The translations under genes were made by a program, and so were the position numbers. This document shows, one piece after another, positions 27,667 through 36,298 of a DNA stretch of 64,000 nt. Position 1 is the first letter of the stretch. Every line of letters begins with the position of its first letter. This DNA comes from DATFQI01 sp963831105. GTDB lineage: Bacteria; Actinomycetota; Thermoleophilia; Solirubrobacterales; Solirubrobacteraceae. The notes under the pieces are model-generated. The model saw only the letters and a program-made list of their open reading frames with translations. It did no database searches and was not told the DNA's origin. Location: the NCBI GenBank assembly GCA_963831105.1, contig CAWHOS010000002.1:1-64000 (forward strand). Direction: 5' to 3'.

Positions 27667-28844
27667 GCCGCCGCCTCGCGCACGAGCGCCTCGCACAGGA
27701 CCGCGGCGTCGCGGACGGTGTCGTAGTGGAGCGCCTCTGCCGTGTCGAGCGGCGAGTGGTAGTTGAGCGGCAGCTTGTACTTCGTGACGGAGCCGAGCGC
27801 CGCGCTCGGGTAGCCGGCCTTGAGCGCGATCAGCCCGTCCGTGGCCAGCCCGAGCCGCAGCCGGCGCCGCAGCCGCACGCCCGCGCGCTCCGCCACGGCG
27901 GCGACGCGGTCGCGCAGCTCGGGCGTGTAGTCGCGCATCTTCAGCATCCCCTCGCCCTCGATCAGGATCAGCTCGGGCGAGCCGACGGAGTCGAGGCAGA
28001 TCACCTCGGTGCGCTCGCGCGGCAGCTCCGGGAAGTGGCGCCGGGCGAAGCCGCGCATGCCCTCCATGAAGGACTCCTCGGAGCCCGTGGAGACGAGCAG
28101 CACGCGGACGCCCTCCACGGGCCGCTCCTGCAGCGCGCGGGCCAGCTCCAGCACCACCGCGACGCCGGACAGGTTGTCGTTGGCGCCGGGCACCACTGGT
28201 CGCAGCGCGATGTCGGCGAAGGCGGCGGTCGAGCCCAGCGAGAGGAACGTGCCGAGCCGCCGCAGCGGCCGCAGGCCGCTCAGCGCGCCGAGCGCGACGA
28301 GGGCCGGGCCGGCGACCACGAGCAGCATCACCTGCGGCGAGGTCTCCTGCTTCTCGTACCAGCCGGGGAACGCGTCGGCCGGGACCGTCGTGAGAGCCGG
28401 GGCGAACACGAACCCGCCGTGCGCGGCGTCGTGGTGGGCGACGAACACGATCGTGCGCTCCGCGCCGCGGTCGCCCGCCTCCGCGACGACGTTGTAGGTC
28501 GTCCGCCGCGGCAGCAGGCGGCGGAAGACGTGCGGCCCGCCCGAGACGTCGTCGGCGATCCCGGCGGCGGCCGCCGCGCCCGTCGCGGCGGCCAGGGCCC
28601 GCGCCGCGCGCCCGCCGCGAGCGGCGGTCAGGCCCACCAGCCCGGCGGCCGCGGTCATCAGCCCGAGCGGGATCCAATAGGTGCCGTGCGCAGGCTCTTC
28701 CTCGATCAAAGCGTCAGCACTCGAACCATTCAGGCGCTCGCGTATCCACTCCGCGGCCCGGCGCTCGCCGTCGGACGCCGACGGGCGCTCGATCGACGAC
28801 AGGTGCTCGACGGTGGCGCGGAGGCGCTGGGTGGAGTCCGGCAT
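27663..28844 (-). CDS. Membrane-associated M28-family metallopeptidase
   Basis: 393 residues. Two or three hydrophobic segments in the first half (GLMTAAAGLVGLTAARGGRAARALAAATGAAAAAGIA; VMLLVVAGPALVALGAL) interrupt the zinc-peptidase fold. Metal-binding residues are visible: VAHHDAAHGG (His, Asp), GANDNLSGVAVVLELARAL (bridging Asp), STGSEESFMEGM (Glu-Glu, base and ligand), VICLDSVGS (Asp) and LNYHSPLDTAE (His). It should be an aminopeptidase acting at or outside the membrane. It is convergent with cca and divergent from the HIT gene. Confidence 0.85.
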   Translation of the reverse strand: MPDSTQRLRATVEHLSSIERPSASDGERRAAEWIRERLNGSSADALIEEEPAHGTYWIPLGLMTAAAGLVGLTAARGGRAARALAAATGAAAAAGIADDVSGGPHVFRRLLPRRTTYNVVAEAGDRGAERTIVFVAHHDAAHGGFVFAPALTTVPADAFPGWYEKQETSPQVMLLVVAGPALVALGALSGLRPLRRLGTFLSLGSTAAFADIALRPVVPGANDNLSGVAVVLELARALQERPVEGVRVLLVSTGSEESFMEGMRGFARRHFPELPRERTEVICLDSVGSPELILIEGEGMLKMRDYTPELRDRVAAVAERAGVRLRRRLRLGLATDGLIALKAGYPSAALGSVTKYKLPLNYHSPLDTAEALHYDTVRDAAVLCEALVREAAA

Positions 28845-28870
28845 CGGCGCGGCAGGCTACCCTGCGCCGC

Positions 28871-29284
28871 ATGGCCGCCGATCCCGACTGCATCTTCTGC
28901 AAGATCGTCGCCGGGGAGATCCCCGCCACGCGGATCGCGGAGGACGAGCGCACGATCACCTTCATGGACATCAACCCCGCCACGCGCGGGCACGTCCTGG
29001 TGATCCCGCGCGAGCACGCCAAGGACCTCCACGAGATCGAGCCCGAGGACCTCGCGGCGGTCGCGAAGGCAGCCCAGAAGGTGGCCGCCACGATGCCCGA
29101 GCGGCTCGAGGCCGACGGCGTGAACCTCCTCAACTCGTGCGGGCACGCGGCCTGGCAGACCGTCTTCCACTTCCACATGCACGTCATCCCGCGCTACGAC
29201 GCCGACCCGCTGCGGCTGCCCTGGTCCCCCGGCCCGGGCGACCGCGAGGAGATCGCGGCCGCCGCGCGCGACCTCGAGGGCTGA
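28871..29284 (+). CDS. HIT-family nucleotide-binding hydrolase
   Basis: 137 residues. CIFCKIVAGEIPATRIAEDE is the typical start with the zinc Cys pair, followed by FMDINPATRGHVLVIPREHAKDL, and the catalytic triad HFHMHVIPRY. It is expected to hydrolyse purine nucleoside phosphoramidates or dinucleotides. The gene ends three bases before the next gene, so the two are probably co-transcribed. Confidence 0.92.
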   Translation: MAADPDCIFCKIVAGEIPATRIAEDERTITFMDINPATRGHVLVIPREHAKDLHEIEPEDLAAVAKAAQKVAATMPERLEADGVNLLNSCGHAAWQTVFHFHMHVIPRYDADPLRLPWSPGPGDREEIAAAARDLEG

Positions 29285-29287
29285 GGC

Positions 29288-29860
29288 GTGAAGCGGCTCG
29301 TCACCGCCGTCCTGGCGCTCCTGCTGCTGCCGGCGGCGGCGCACGCCCAGGTCGAGGCGATCGAGCCGACGTTCCAGCTCGACCGCAAGGGCGACGTCCG
29401 CGGGCCGCTCGACGTCGTGCGGGTCGCGATGAGCAAGCGCACCAACGGCTCGCTGCGCGGCGAGCTGACGATGCGCCGCGCGTGGGAGGACGCCGACGTG
29501 CGGGGCGGCTCGCTGTGCCTGCGCTTCTACGTGAAGGCCGACCCCGAGTCCCAGGCGCCCGAGTACCTCGCGTGCGCCACGCCCGCCCCCGACGGCACGC
29601 TCGCCGGCCGCGTGCTGCGCAACAGCGCCAACGGGCTCCCGCGCACCGTCGGCGGGGCGTTCGTGACGCGCCCGACGACCCGGACCGTCCACTTCGGCTT
29701 CGACCCCGGGCTCATCCGCAACCCCGCCGAGCTGCGCTTCTCCGGAGAGTCCGTGTGGCGCGGATCGCGTTGCCCGGTCACGACCGGCTGCCGGGACCTG
29801 GCCCCGGACGCGCCCGACGCCCGAAAGTTCCGCTTGCGCCGCGAATCCGCTTCGGGGTAG
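29288..29860 (+). CDS. Secreted protein of unknown function
   Basis: 190 residues from a GTG start. A clear signal peptide (RLVTAVLALLLLPAAAHA, cleavage after AHA) precedes a soluble domain of about 170 residues with alternating beta-strand pattern (LDVVRVAMSKRTNGSLRGELTMRR, LCLRFYVK, RTVHFGFDPGLI). Two Cys pairs occur (C...YLAC and RCPVTTGC). No family recognised. It immediately follows the HIT gene. The similar layout of the secreted protein at 30234-30921 does not extend to sequence similarity that I can see. Confidence 0.7.
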   Translation: MKRLVTAVLALLLLPAAAHAQVEAIEPTFQLDRKGDVRGPLDVVRVAMSKRTNGSLRGELTMRRAWEDADVRGGSLCLRFYVKADPESQAPEYLACATPAPDGTLAGRVLRNSANGLPRTVGGAFVTRPTTRTVHFGFDPGLIRNPAELRFSGESVWRGSRCPVTTGCRDLAPDAPDARKFRLRRESASG

Positions 29861-29863
29861 CGT
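29834..29863 (+). promoter_or_regulatory. Candidate promoter of the cold-shock gene
   Basis: TTGCGC (29834-29839) and TAGCGT (29858-29863) are separated by 18 bases and overlap the end of the preceding gene. This leaves a transcribed leader of about 90 bases before cspA, a length typical of cold-shock genes whose leader folds in a temperature-dependent way. Based only on spacing and hexamer resemblance. Confidence 0.35.
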
Positions 29864-29963
29864 CTGCACGTCAGGGCCGGAACACGACGACCGGCCGAGG
29901 AATAGGGGCGCACGAGGGACGGACCGGACTTGTGCAACCACAGCAGCAAGTGGGGTCAGATCA

Positions 29964-30167
29964 GTGGGCACCGGCACGGTCAAGTGGTTCTCGGACGACA
30001 AGGGGTTCGGGTTCATCACGCCTGATGAGGGGGGACGAGACCTCTTCGTCCACTTCTCCGGGATCAACGGCGACGGGTATCGCTCGCTCGCCGAGGGGGC
30101 GAAGGTCTCCTATGAGGAGGAGAACGGCGACAAGGGGCCCAAGGCGGTCAACGTCACCAAGATCTAA
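29964..30167 (+). CDS. cspA: Cold-shock protein
   Basis: 67 residues, the standard single OB fold. GTVKWFSDDKGFGFITPDEG contains RNP1 (KGFGFI) and LFVHFSGI is RNP2; the family signature VNV near the C-terminus is present (KAVNVTKI). RNA chaperone binding single-stranded nucleic acid. Starts at GTG after a long untranslated leader. Acidic stretch EEENGDKGPKA is typical of actinobacterial members. Confidence 0.93.
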   Translation: MGTGTVKWFSDDKGFGFITPDEGGRDLFVHFSGINGDGYRSLAEGAKVSYEEENGDKGPKAVNVTKI

Positions 30168-30233
30168 GTCGTCGCAGGTCGCCGGTGTCCGCGACCGCAA
30201 TCTTTCAGGGGCGTCCTCGTGTTGAATGCGGGG

Positions 30234-30921
30234 ATGCCACTGAGAGCCCACATTCGTCGCCGCGTGCGCGGCGCTGGCCTGCGCCATCGCGCCCTCCGCC
30301 GCCTCGGCGAAGATCGTGGAGGTCGGCCAGGCGCCGACCGAGGCCGTCCCGACCTGCCCCGCCAGCCCCTGCCTGGCGGTCTCCCGCACGACCGGCTACC
30401 AGGCCAAGGTCGTCGACAGCCGGGCTCACTACGTGATCCCCGAGAACGGCCGCATCGTCGCCTTCTCGATCCGCCTCGGCTCGCCCAACAAGCGCCAGAT
30501 CGCCTTCTTCGAGGAGAACTTCGGCAAGGCCTCGGGCGGCCTGAGCGTGATCCGCCGCGGTGACCGCCTGTTCGGCCGCGTGGTCGCCGCGAGCCCGGTC
30601 TTCCAGCTGTCGGAGTACTTCGGCCAGACCGTGCAGTTCCCGCTCGACCGCGCGCTGAAGGTCGAGAAGGGCAACATCATCGGGCTCAGCGTCCCGACCT
30701 GGGCGCCCGCGCTGTCGACGCTGACCGAGGACGGCAGCTCCTGGCGCGCCAGCCGCGGCCTCAAGAGCTGCGACGACACGGACCGCCAGACCGCGCAGAC
30801 GACCGTCGGCGCGCTCACGCAGTACCGCTGCCTCTACCGCGCGCGGCTCACCTACACCGCGACGCTGATCACCGACCCCAAGCCGAACAAGCCGGCGAAG
30901 AAGACGACCGTCGGCGGCTAG
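30234..30921 (+). CDS. Secreted protein of unknown function (frameshift in signal peptide)
   Basis: From the ATG at 30234 the frame reads MPLRAH and then slips by one near 30,255. The correct continuation is FVAACAALACAIAPSAASA, a normal signal peptide, followed by the mature protein KIVEVGQAPTEAVPTCPASPC. The body is beta-rich (IVAFSIRLGSPNKRQIAFFEENFG, VFQLSEYFGQTVQFPLDRALKVEKGNIIGLSVPTWAPAL) and ends in a Lys-rich tail. Two Cys near the N-terminus and two near the C-terminus may form disulfides. Its style resembles actinobacterial proteins of unknown function predicted to have a concanavalin-like or jelly-roll fold, but I recognise no family. It converges with the cyclic-di-GMP gene (4-base overlap). 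Confidence 0.7.
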
Positions 30922-33080
30922 CGCCGGCGGCGGCCCTCGACCTTCGGCGTGCGGGCCGCGAGCCGCACGCCGAGCGCGCGGTCGGGCACGACGGGGCGAT
31001 CGACGCCGAGCAGGTCCAGCAGCGCGTCCACGACCTCGGGGTCGTAGGTGCTGCCGGCGCCGGAGCGCAGCTCGCCGACCGCCTCGTCCTTGCTCATCGC
31101 CGGCCGGTAGGGCCGCGGCGTGGTCATGGCCTCGTAGGCGTCGCAGGCGAGGATGATCCGCGAGCCGATCGGGATGTTGTGCTCGCGCAGGCGGTCCGGA
31201 TAGCCCGAGCCGTCCCAGTGCTCGTGCTCGTGGCGCACGATCGGCGCGATCGAGGCCAGCTCGGGGATCCGCAGCAGGATCCGCTCGCCCGCGACGGGGT
31301 GGTCGGCCATGACCTGCCACTCCTCGTCGGTCAGCGGGCCGCGCTTGTGCAAGATCTCGTGCGGGACGCCGAGCTTGCCGACGTCGTGCAGCAGCGCCGC
31401 GTGGGCGATCCGATCGACCTTGACCGAGGGCAGGCCGAGGATCATCGCCACCCCGCGGGCGAGGTGCACGACCGTCTCGGAGTGGTCGCGCGTGTAGTGG
31501 TCGCGCTCCTCGATCGCCGCCGCCAGCGCCTGCACGGCGGCCGGTGAGCCGCGGTCGGAGTGCAGCAGCGCCAGCTCGCGCTCGATGTCGGCGTTGGCGA
31601 CCGCCACGCGCCCCTTGCCCGTCCGCTTGGCCAGCAGCAGCGCGCGGTCGGCGTGCTCGAGCAGCGCCGCGGCGTCGAGCGGCGCGTGCCACTGGGCGAC
31701 GCCGAGCGAGCACGCGCCGGCCAGCTCGAGCTGCGACCCGGGCTCCGTCTCGGCCGCCATCGCGTCGCGCACGCGCTCGGCGACCTGGCAGGCCGTCTCC
31801 TCGTCGCTGCCGGGCAGCAGCAGCACGAACTCGTCGCCGCCGTAGCGGGCGACCTGGTCGTAGGGGCGCAGCTCGGCCCGCAGCAGGTCCGCGACGCCGC
31901 GCAGCAGCGCGTCGCCGGCCTGGTGGCCGCGCGAGTCGTTGACGCGCTTGAAGTCGTCGAGGTCGAGGATCACGCAGCTCAGCACCGTGCCGTCGCGCTG
32001 GGCGCGGGCGATCTCCTCGCGCAGGCGGACCTGCATCGCGCCGTGGTTGAGCAGCCCCGTCAGCGCGTCGGTGCGGGCCGCCTGCTGGACCTCCTCGTAG
32101 GTCTCCGCGTTGCAGCACGCGACGGTCGCGAGGTCGGCGATCGCCTCCAGGGTGCGCACGTCCTCGGGCTCGATCCGGCGCGGCTGCGTCCAGCCGACCG
32201 ACAGCGCGCCCTTGAGCTCGTCGTTCCAGGCCATCGGCACCGCGAGCGCGGAGCGGTACGGGCGCAGGGACTCGTGTCCGGGCACCGTGGTCTCCGCGTG
32301 GTAGTCGGCGGTCATGAACGGGCGCCCGGTGGCCAGCACCTGGCCCGCGGCGCCCTCGCCGGCCGCCAGCGAGATCCCGTGCCAGGAGTCGGCCACGTTG
32401 TAGCCGGCCGTGGCCAGCCCGCCGGTCTCTGCGTTGCCGAGGTAGACGCCGGTCATCTCGGCGGCGACGGCCTCCGCGGCCTCGCGGGCGAGCGTGCGCA
32501 GGACCTCGTCGAGCTCCAGCGAGGCGTTCAGCGCGCGCGCCGCGCGGACGAGCGCCTCGTCCTGCCGTGCGCGCGAGCGGCCGCGCTCCTCCGCCTCGAG
32601 CCGCGCGAAGCCCGCGGCCGTGAGGTCGGCCAGCGCCAGCGCCAGCGCGAGCTCGCCGTCGCCGAGCTCGCGGCGCTCGCGGAAGACCACGATCGCGACG
32701 TGGCGGACCTCGCCGCCCCAGGCGATCGGCACGAACAGGACGGAGGCCGCGCTGAAGCGCTCGACGAGGTCTGCACGCAGCTCCGGGCTGCCCTGGGCGT
32801 CGGCGACGTGGATCGGCACGCCCGTGCGCGCGACGTGCGCCGTGCCGGGGGCCTCGCAGCCACCGAGGGCGACGTCGGACATCAGGACCTGATCGGCGGC
32901 CAGCGCGTCGTGGAGCGCGTTGGTCAGCGCCGAGCGGACGCCGTCGGCGTCGGCGGCGGCCGCCGAGACCCGCGCGAGCAGGCCGACGCACGCGGCGACG
33001 TCGCCGTGGGCGGGGTCCTGACGTGCGGGGGTGGGGGAAGCGGGGATCGAGTCGGGAACGGCGCAGCCTTCCTCACATGA
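30918..33080 (-). CDS. GAF-GGDEF-HD-GYP cyclic-di-GMP turnover protein
   Basis: About 700 residues. Two GAF-like sensor domains occupy roughly residues 30-330 (VLFVPIAWGGEVRHVAIVVFRER; GEGAAGQVLATGRPFMTADYHAE, SALAVPMAW). A diguanylate cyclase follows with intact RYGGDEFVLLLPG, and an RPYD inhibitory site five residues before it. The C-terminal HD-GYP phosphodiesterase shows HTRDHSE-like DHYTRDHSETV, LLHDVGKLGVPHEIL and HEHEHWDGSGYPDRL. One protein could therefore make and break cyclic di-GMP, with GAF domains choosing. The start is unresolved: no ATG or GTG lies in frame where the protein should begin (near the GAGGAAGG at about 33,070), so a small frameshift or rare start is likely. Confidence 0.85.
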   Translation of the reverse strand, partial: SCEEGCAVPDSIPASPTPARQDPAHGDVAACVGLLARVSAAAADADGVRSALTNALHDALAADQVLMSDVALGGCEAPGTAHVARTGVPIHVADAQGSPELRADLVERFSAASVLFVPIAWGGEVRHVAIVVFRERRELGDGELALALALADLTAAGFARLEAEERGRSRARQDEALVRAARALNASLELDEVLRTLAREAAEAVAAEMTGVYLGNAETGGLATAGYNVADSWHGISLAAGEGAAGQVLATGRPFMTADYHAETTVPGHESLRPYRSALAVPMAWNDELKGALSVGWTQPRRIEPEDVRTLEAIADLATVACCNAETYEEVQQAARTDALTGLLNHGAMQVRLREEIARAQRDGTVLSCVILDLDDFKRVNDSRGHQAGDALLRGVADLLRAELRPYDQVARYGGDEFVLLLPGSDEETACQVAERVRDAMAAETEPGSQLELAGACSLGVAQWHAPLDAAALLEHADRALLLAKRTGKGRVAVANADIERELALLHSDRGSPAAVQALAAAIEERDHYTRDHSETVVHLARGVAMILGLPSVKVDRIAHAALLHDVGKLGVPHEILHKRGPLTDEEWQVMADHPVAGERILLRIPELASIAPIVRHEHEHWDGSGYPDRLREHNIPIGSRIILACDAYEAMTTPRPYRPAMSKDEAVGELRSGAGSTYDPEVVDALLDLLGVDRPVVPDRALGVRLAARTPKVEGRRRR

Positions 33081-33156
33081 GGGCCATGCCGGTGTATCGG
33101 CGGGCCGGACGGCGCGCTTGATGCGGCTAACCGTCCAAATTGCGGGCTCGGACGGC

Positions 33157-33570
33157 TCAGCAGGCGCCGGGGTTCTGGGCGCAGAAGTCCTCGAACTGCT
33201 GCGCTTCAGAGCCGGCCGGCGGGGCCGTGTCGTTGGCGGCCGAGTCCTCCTCGGCGGGCGCCGTGGCGCCGCCGCTGTCGGTGTCCGCCGTGCCCGTGTC
33301 GGTCGCGCCGCTGTCGGTGCTCGGCGCCGTGGTGGAGCCGCTCTGGTCGCTCGGGGCCGTGGTGCCGCCCGGCTCGGCCGTGGCCGACGGGGTCGGCGTC
33401 GGCGTCGCGTCGCCGCTCGCGGCCGAGTCGACCGTCGCCGTCGGCACGGCGACGCCGACCGGCGGGCCCGGCACCTCCTCGTACTCGACCTCGCTGCCAC
33501 CGCAGCCGGCGGCGCCGGCGGCGAAGGCCGCGGTCAAGAGCAGGGCTGTGGCGGTTCGAGCCGCGCGCAT
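33157..33570 (-). CDS. Ser/Thr/Pro-rich lipoprotein
   Basis: 137 residues. MRAARTATALLLTAAFAAGAAGCGG is a lipoprotein signal with the acylated Cys at position 23. The rest is a low-complexity linker of Ala, Thr, Ser, Asp and Gly (TPTPTPSATAEPGG, TDTGTADTDSGG) ending in QQFEDFCAQNPGAC with two Cys. Likely a surface-attached spacer or small cell-wall protein; no enzymatic domain. Codon composition is GC-rich like its neighbours. Confidence 0.8.
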   Translation of the reverse strand: MRAARTATALLLTAAFAAGAAGCGGSEVEYEEVPGPPVGVAVPTATVDSAASGDATPTPTPSATAEPGGTTAPSDQSGSTTAPSTDSGATDTGTADTDSGGATAPAEEDSAANDTAPPAGSEAQQFEDFCAQNPGAC

Positions 33571-33583
33571 AGGAAGAACGGGA

Positions 33584-33850
33584 CTAGCGGGGCAGCGCGC
33601 CCATGCGGCGGCCGCAGGTCGGGCACTCGTTGAGGTCCAGCTGGGCGGGCTGGTCGCACCAGTTGCAGAAGCGGAGGTTCTCCACGGACCACGGCAGCTG
33701 GGAGGCCGACGGCGGGAGCGGGAGCAGCTTGCCCACCGGCTCCAGCGGCTCCCCGGTCTCGCGGTCCAGGTAGGTGCGGCCGGGCTCGGCCTCCAGGATG
33801 ACCTCTCGGCCGGTCGACGGCGCCCGCAGGCGAAATCTCTGCCGGTTCAT
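33584..33850 (-). CDS. Small zinc-ribbon protein
   Basis: 88 residues. An N-terminal part resembling a DUF with beta-strands (FRLRAPSTGREVILEAEPGRTYLDRETGEPL) precedes a two-knuckle zinc ribbon, FCNWCDQPAQLDLNECPTCGRRM (CxxC...CxxC). Function unknown; such proteins often bind nucleic acid or act as structural adaptors. It is divergent from the GT4 gene 48 bases away and lies 14 bases before the lipoprotein gene, with which it is likely co-transcribed. Confidence 0.7.
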   Translation of the reverse strand: MNRQRFRLRAPSTGREVILEAEPGRTYLDRETGEPLEPVGKLLPLPPSASQLPWSVENLRFCNWCDQPAQLDLNECPTCGRRMGALPR

Positions 33851-33897
33851 CGCGGCGAACCGTAGCAGGGGCCTCGGCGCGTACCCTGCACCCGCTG

Positions 33898-35440
33898 ATG
33901 CGCATCCTCGTCTTCCACGGCTACCTGCTCGGCGGGACCGGATCCAACGTCTACAACGCCGCGCTGGCGGAGGCGCTCGCGCGCGCGGGTCACGAGGTCC
34001 ACCTGCTCAGCCAGGATCGCGACCCGCTCGCGCACGACTGGGTCGACGCCGCCGGCGACTGGGACGGGGGCGCGCTGGAGCTGACGACGCGGCGCGAGCC
34101 GGCGCGCGTGACGGCCTACCGGCCGGACATCGCCGGCCTGCTGCCGCTCTACGTCGCCGACCGCTACGACGGCATCGAGGCCCGCCCGTTCCCCGACCTC
34201 AGCGATGCCGAGCTCGACCGCTACCTCGAGCGCAACGTCGCCGCCGTACGCGAGGTGGCCGAGCGCGCGCGCCCGGACGTCGCGCTCGCCAACCACCTGG
34301 TGATGGGGCCCGTGATCCTCAGGCGCGGGCTCGACGGCCTCGGCGTGCCGTACGCCGTGAAGATCCACGGCAGCGCCCTCGAGTACACGGTCAAGCCGCA
34401 TCCCGAGCGCTTCCTCCCGTACGCGGAGGAGGGCCTGGGCGGCGCGAGCGGCGTGCTCGTCGGCTCGCGCCACACGGGGGAGAGCCTGTGGGCGGCGATG
34501 GACGACGGCGATCTGCCCGGCCGCACCCGGCTCGGCCCGCCCGGGGTCGACGTTCGGCGCTTCGTCCCGCGCGCGCCGGAGGAGGCGCGCGCCGGGCTGG
34601 AGGACCTCCGCGGGCGCCTGGCCGCCGCGGAGAGCGCCGCGGCCGGCGGAGCCGGGTCGTCCGGCTCGTCCTTCGCGCGCCGCGCCGGCGAGGCGGCCGA
34701 GGCGCTCGCGCGCGTGGAGCCCGAGGACCGGCTCGTGGTCTTCGTGGGCAAGCTGATCGCCTCCAAGGGCGTCGAGCTGCTGCTGGCGGCGTGGCCGCTC
34801 GTGCTGGCGCGCGAGCCCGCCGCGCGGCTGGTGATCGTCGGGTTCGGGGCGTTCCGCGAGGGCCTGGAGGCGCTCGCCGCCCAGCTCGCCGCGGGCGACC
34901 TGGAGGCCGCCCGGGCGACGCGCGGGGAGGACGGGCGGGAGCTGCCGTGGCTGGAGGCGTTCCTCGACGGGCTCGAGGACGAGGACGGCTACCGCGAGGC
35001 GGCGCGGGGCCTCACGGAGCGCCTGGCGTTCGCCGGCCGGCTCGACCACGCCGAGCTCACCGACCTGCTCCCCGCCGCCGAGGCGATGGCCGTCACGAGC
35101 ACGTTCCCCGAGGCGTTCGGGATGGTCGCCGCCGAGGCCGCGGCCTGCGGGGCGCTGCCGGTGGTGGCGCGCCACTCGGGCCTCGGCGAGGTCGCCCGCA
35201 CCCTGGCCACCGCCGTGCCCGAACCCGCGCGCGCGTGGCTCACCTTCGAGGTGGGCCCCGGTGCGGTCTCCGAGCTCGCGGACGCCCTCGGGGGCTGGCT
35301 CGCGGCGCCCGCCGACCTGCGCGAGGCCACCCGTCGAGGCGATCGTCGAGGCGACCCGCGAGCGCTACTCCTGGGACGGCGTCGCCCGCACCGTGATCGC
35401 CGCCGCCCAGGGCGACCTGGACGGCCTCCCGGACCCGTAG
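33898..35440 (+). CDS. Family 4 glycosyltransferase (one frameshift)
   Basis: GT-B fold: ILVFHGYLLGGTGSNVYNAALAEALARAGHEVHLLSQ at the N-terminus, YAVKIHGSALEYTVKP, VGSRHTGESL, LGPPGVDVRRFVPR, then the donor-binding domain with RLVVFVGKLIASKGVELLLAAWPLV, RLAFAGRLDHAELTDLLPAAEAMAVTSTFPEAFGMVAAEAAACGALPVV (E-x7-E motif). The N-terminal half has a longer insertion than usual (an Ala/Gly-rich segment SAAAGGAGSSGSS). A frameshift near 35,333 hides the true C-terminus EAIVEATRERYSWDGVARTVIAAAQGDLDGLPDP, ending in TAG at 35438. Transfers a sugar, probably from UDP- or GDP-sugar, to an unknown acceptor. Confidence 0.85.
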
Positions 35441-35523
35441 GCCGCCCGCCGCACCGCGCCCATGCCGCTCCGCCGGAGCGCGGCGCGCCGCACCGCCCCC
35501 CGCTCGGTTAGGATTCCGCGCCG

Positions 35524-36276
35524 ATGGTGAGGAGAACGGTCCGGGGATGGGCGCTGGGCGCCAGCGCGATCGGCGCCATGGCGCTGTTCGCGGGCTGCGG
35601 CGGTCTGACCGACCGCGGCGACAACGTCATCAACGGCAAGCAGCAGTTCGTGGCCAAGTGCGGCTCCTGCCACATCCTCAACCGCGCCGGCACCAAGGGC
35701 GTCACCGGCCCGAACCTCGACCAGGCGTTCGCCCGCGCCCGCCAGGACGGGTTCGGCGACAGCACCTTCGAGGGCATCGTCCACCGCCAGATCGGCCAGC
35801 CCGCCCGCCGCGCGCAGGTGGACCCCGAGACGGGCAAGATCCTGCCGAAGATGCCGGCCAACCTCGTCACGGGCGAGGACGCGCGCGACGTCGCAGCGTA
35901 CGTGGCCAGCGCGGTCGCCAAGGGCGGCAAGGACCAGGGCGCCCTGGCGTCGATCGGCGCCGCCGAGGCCAAGGGCACCGCGAAGGCCAAGGGCGGCAAG
36001 CTGTCGATCCCGGCCGACCCGGGTGGCGCGCTCGCCTACCAGTTCGCGGACGCCGAGGCACCTGCCGGGCAGCTCGAGATCGACTCGCCGAACGAGTCCT
36101 CGGTCGACCACAACATCGCCCTCGAGGGCGGCGGCGTGAACGAGGTCGGGCCGGTCGTCAAGAACGGCGGCGTCTCCACGATCAACGTTGACGTGCAGGG
36201 CGGCGAGTACACGTTCTTCTGCACCGTGACCGGCCATCGCGCGGCCGGCATGGAGGGCAAGCTCACCGTCAAGTAG
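35524..36276 (+). CDS. Lipoprotein cytochrome c fused to a cupredoxin domain
   Basis: 250 residues. A lipoprotein signal (LGASAIGAMALFAGCGG) anchors the protein outside the membrane. The cytochrome c domain has the haem motif CGSCH and a distal KMPANLVTGEDARDVAAYVAS helix with the axial Met. After an Ala/Lys/Gly-rich linker the C-terminal cupredoxin shows type-1 copper ligands in order: His in VDHNIAL, Cys in TFFCTV, His in TGHRAAGM, and that Met. Such a two-cofactor carrier would pass electrons to the adjacent cytochrome oxidases. It is 23 bases upstream of ctaG. Fusions like this are less common than the separate proteins. Confidence 0.88.
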   Translation: MVRRTVRGWALGASAIGAMALFAGCGGLTDRGDNVINGKQQFVAKCGSCHILNRAGTKGVTGPNLDQAFARARQDGFGDSTFEGIVHRQIGQPARRAQVDPETGKILPKMPANLVTGEDARDVAAYVASAVAKGGKDQGALASIGAAEAKGTAKAKGGKLSIPADPGGALAYQFADAEAPAGQLEIDSPNESSVDHNIALEGGGVNEVGPVVKNGGVSTINVDVQGGEYTFFCTVTGHRAAGMEGKLTVK

Positions 36277-36298
36277 CGGCCGGTAGCGTCCAGGACGC

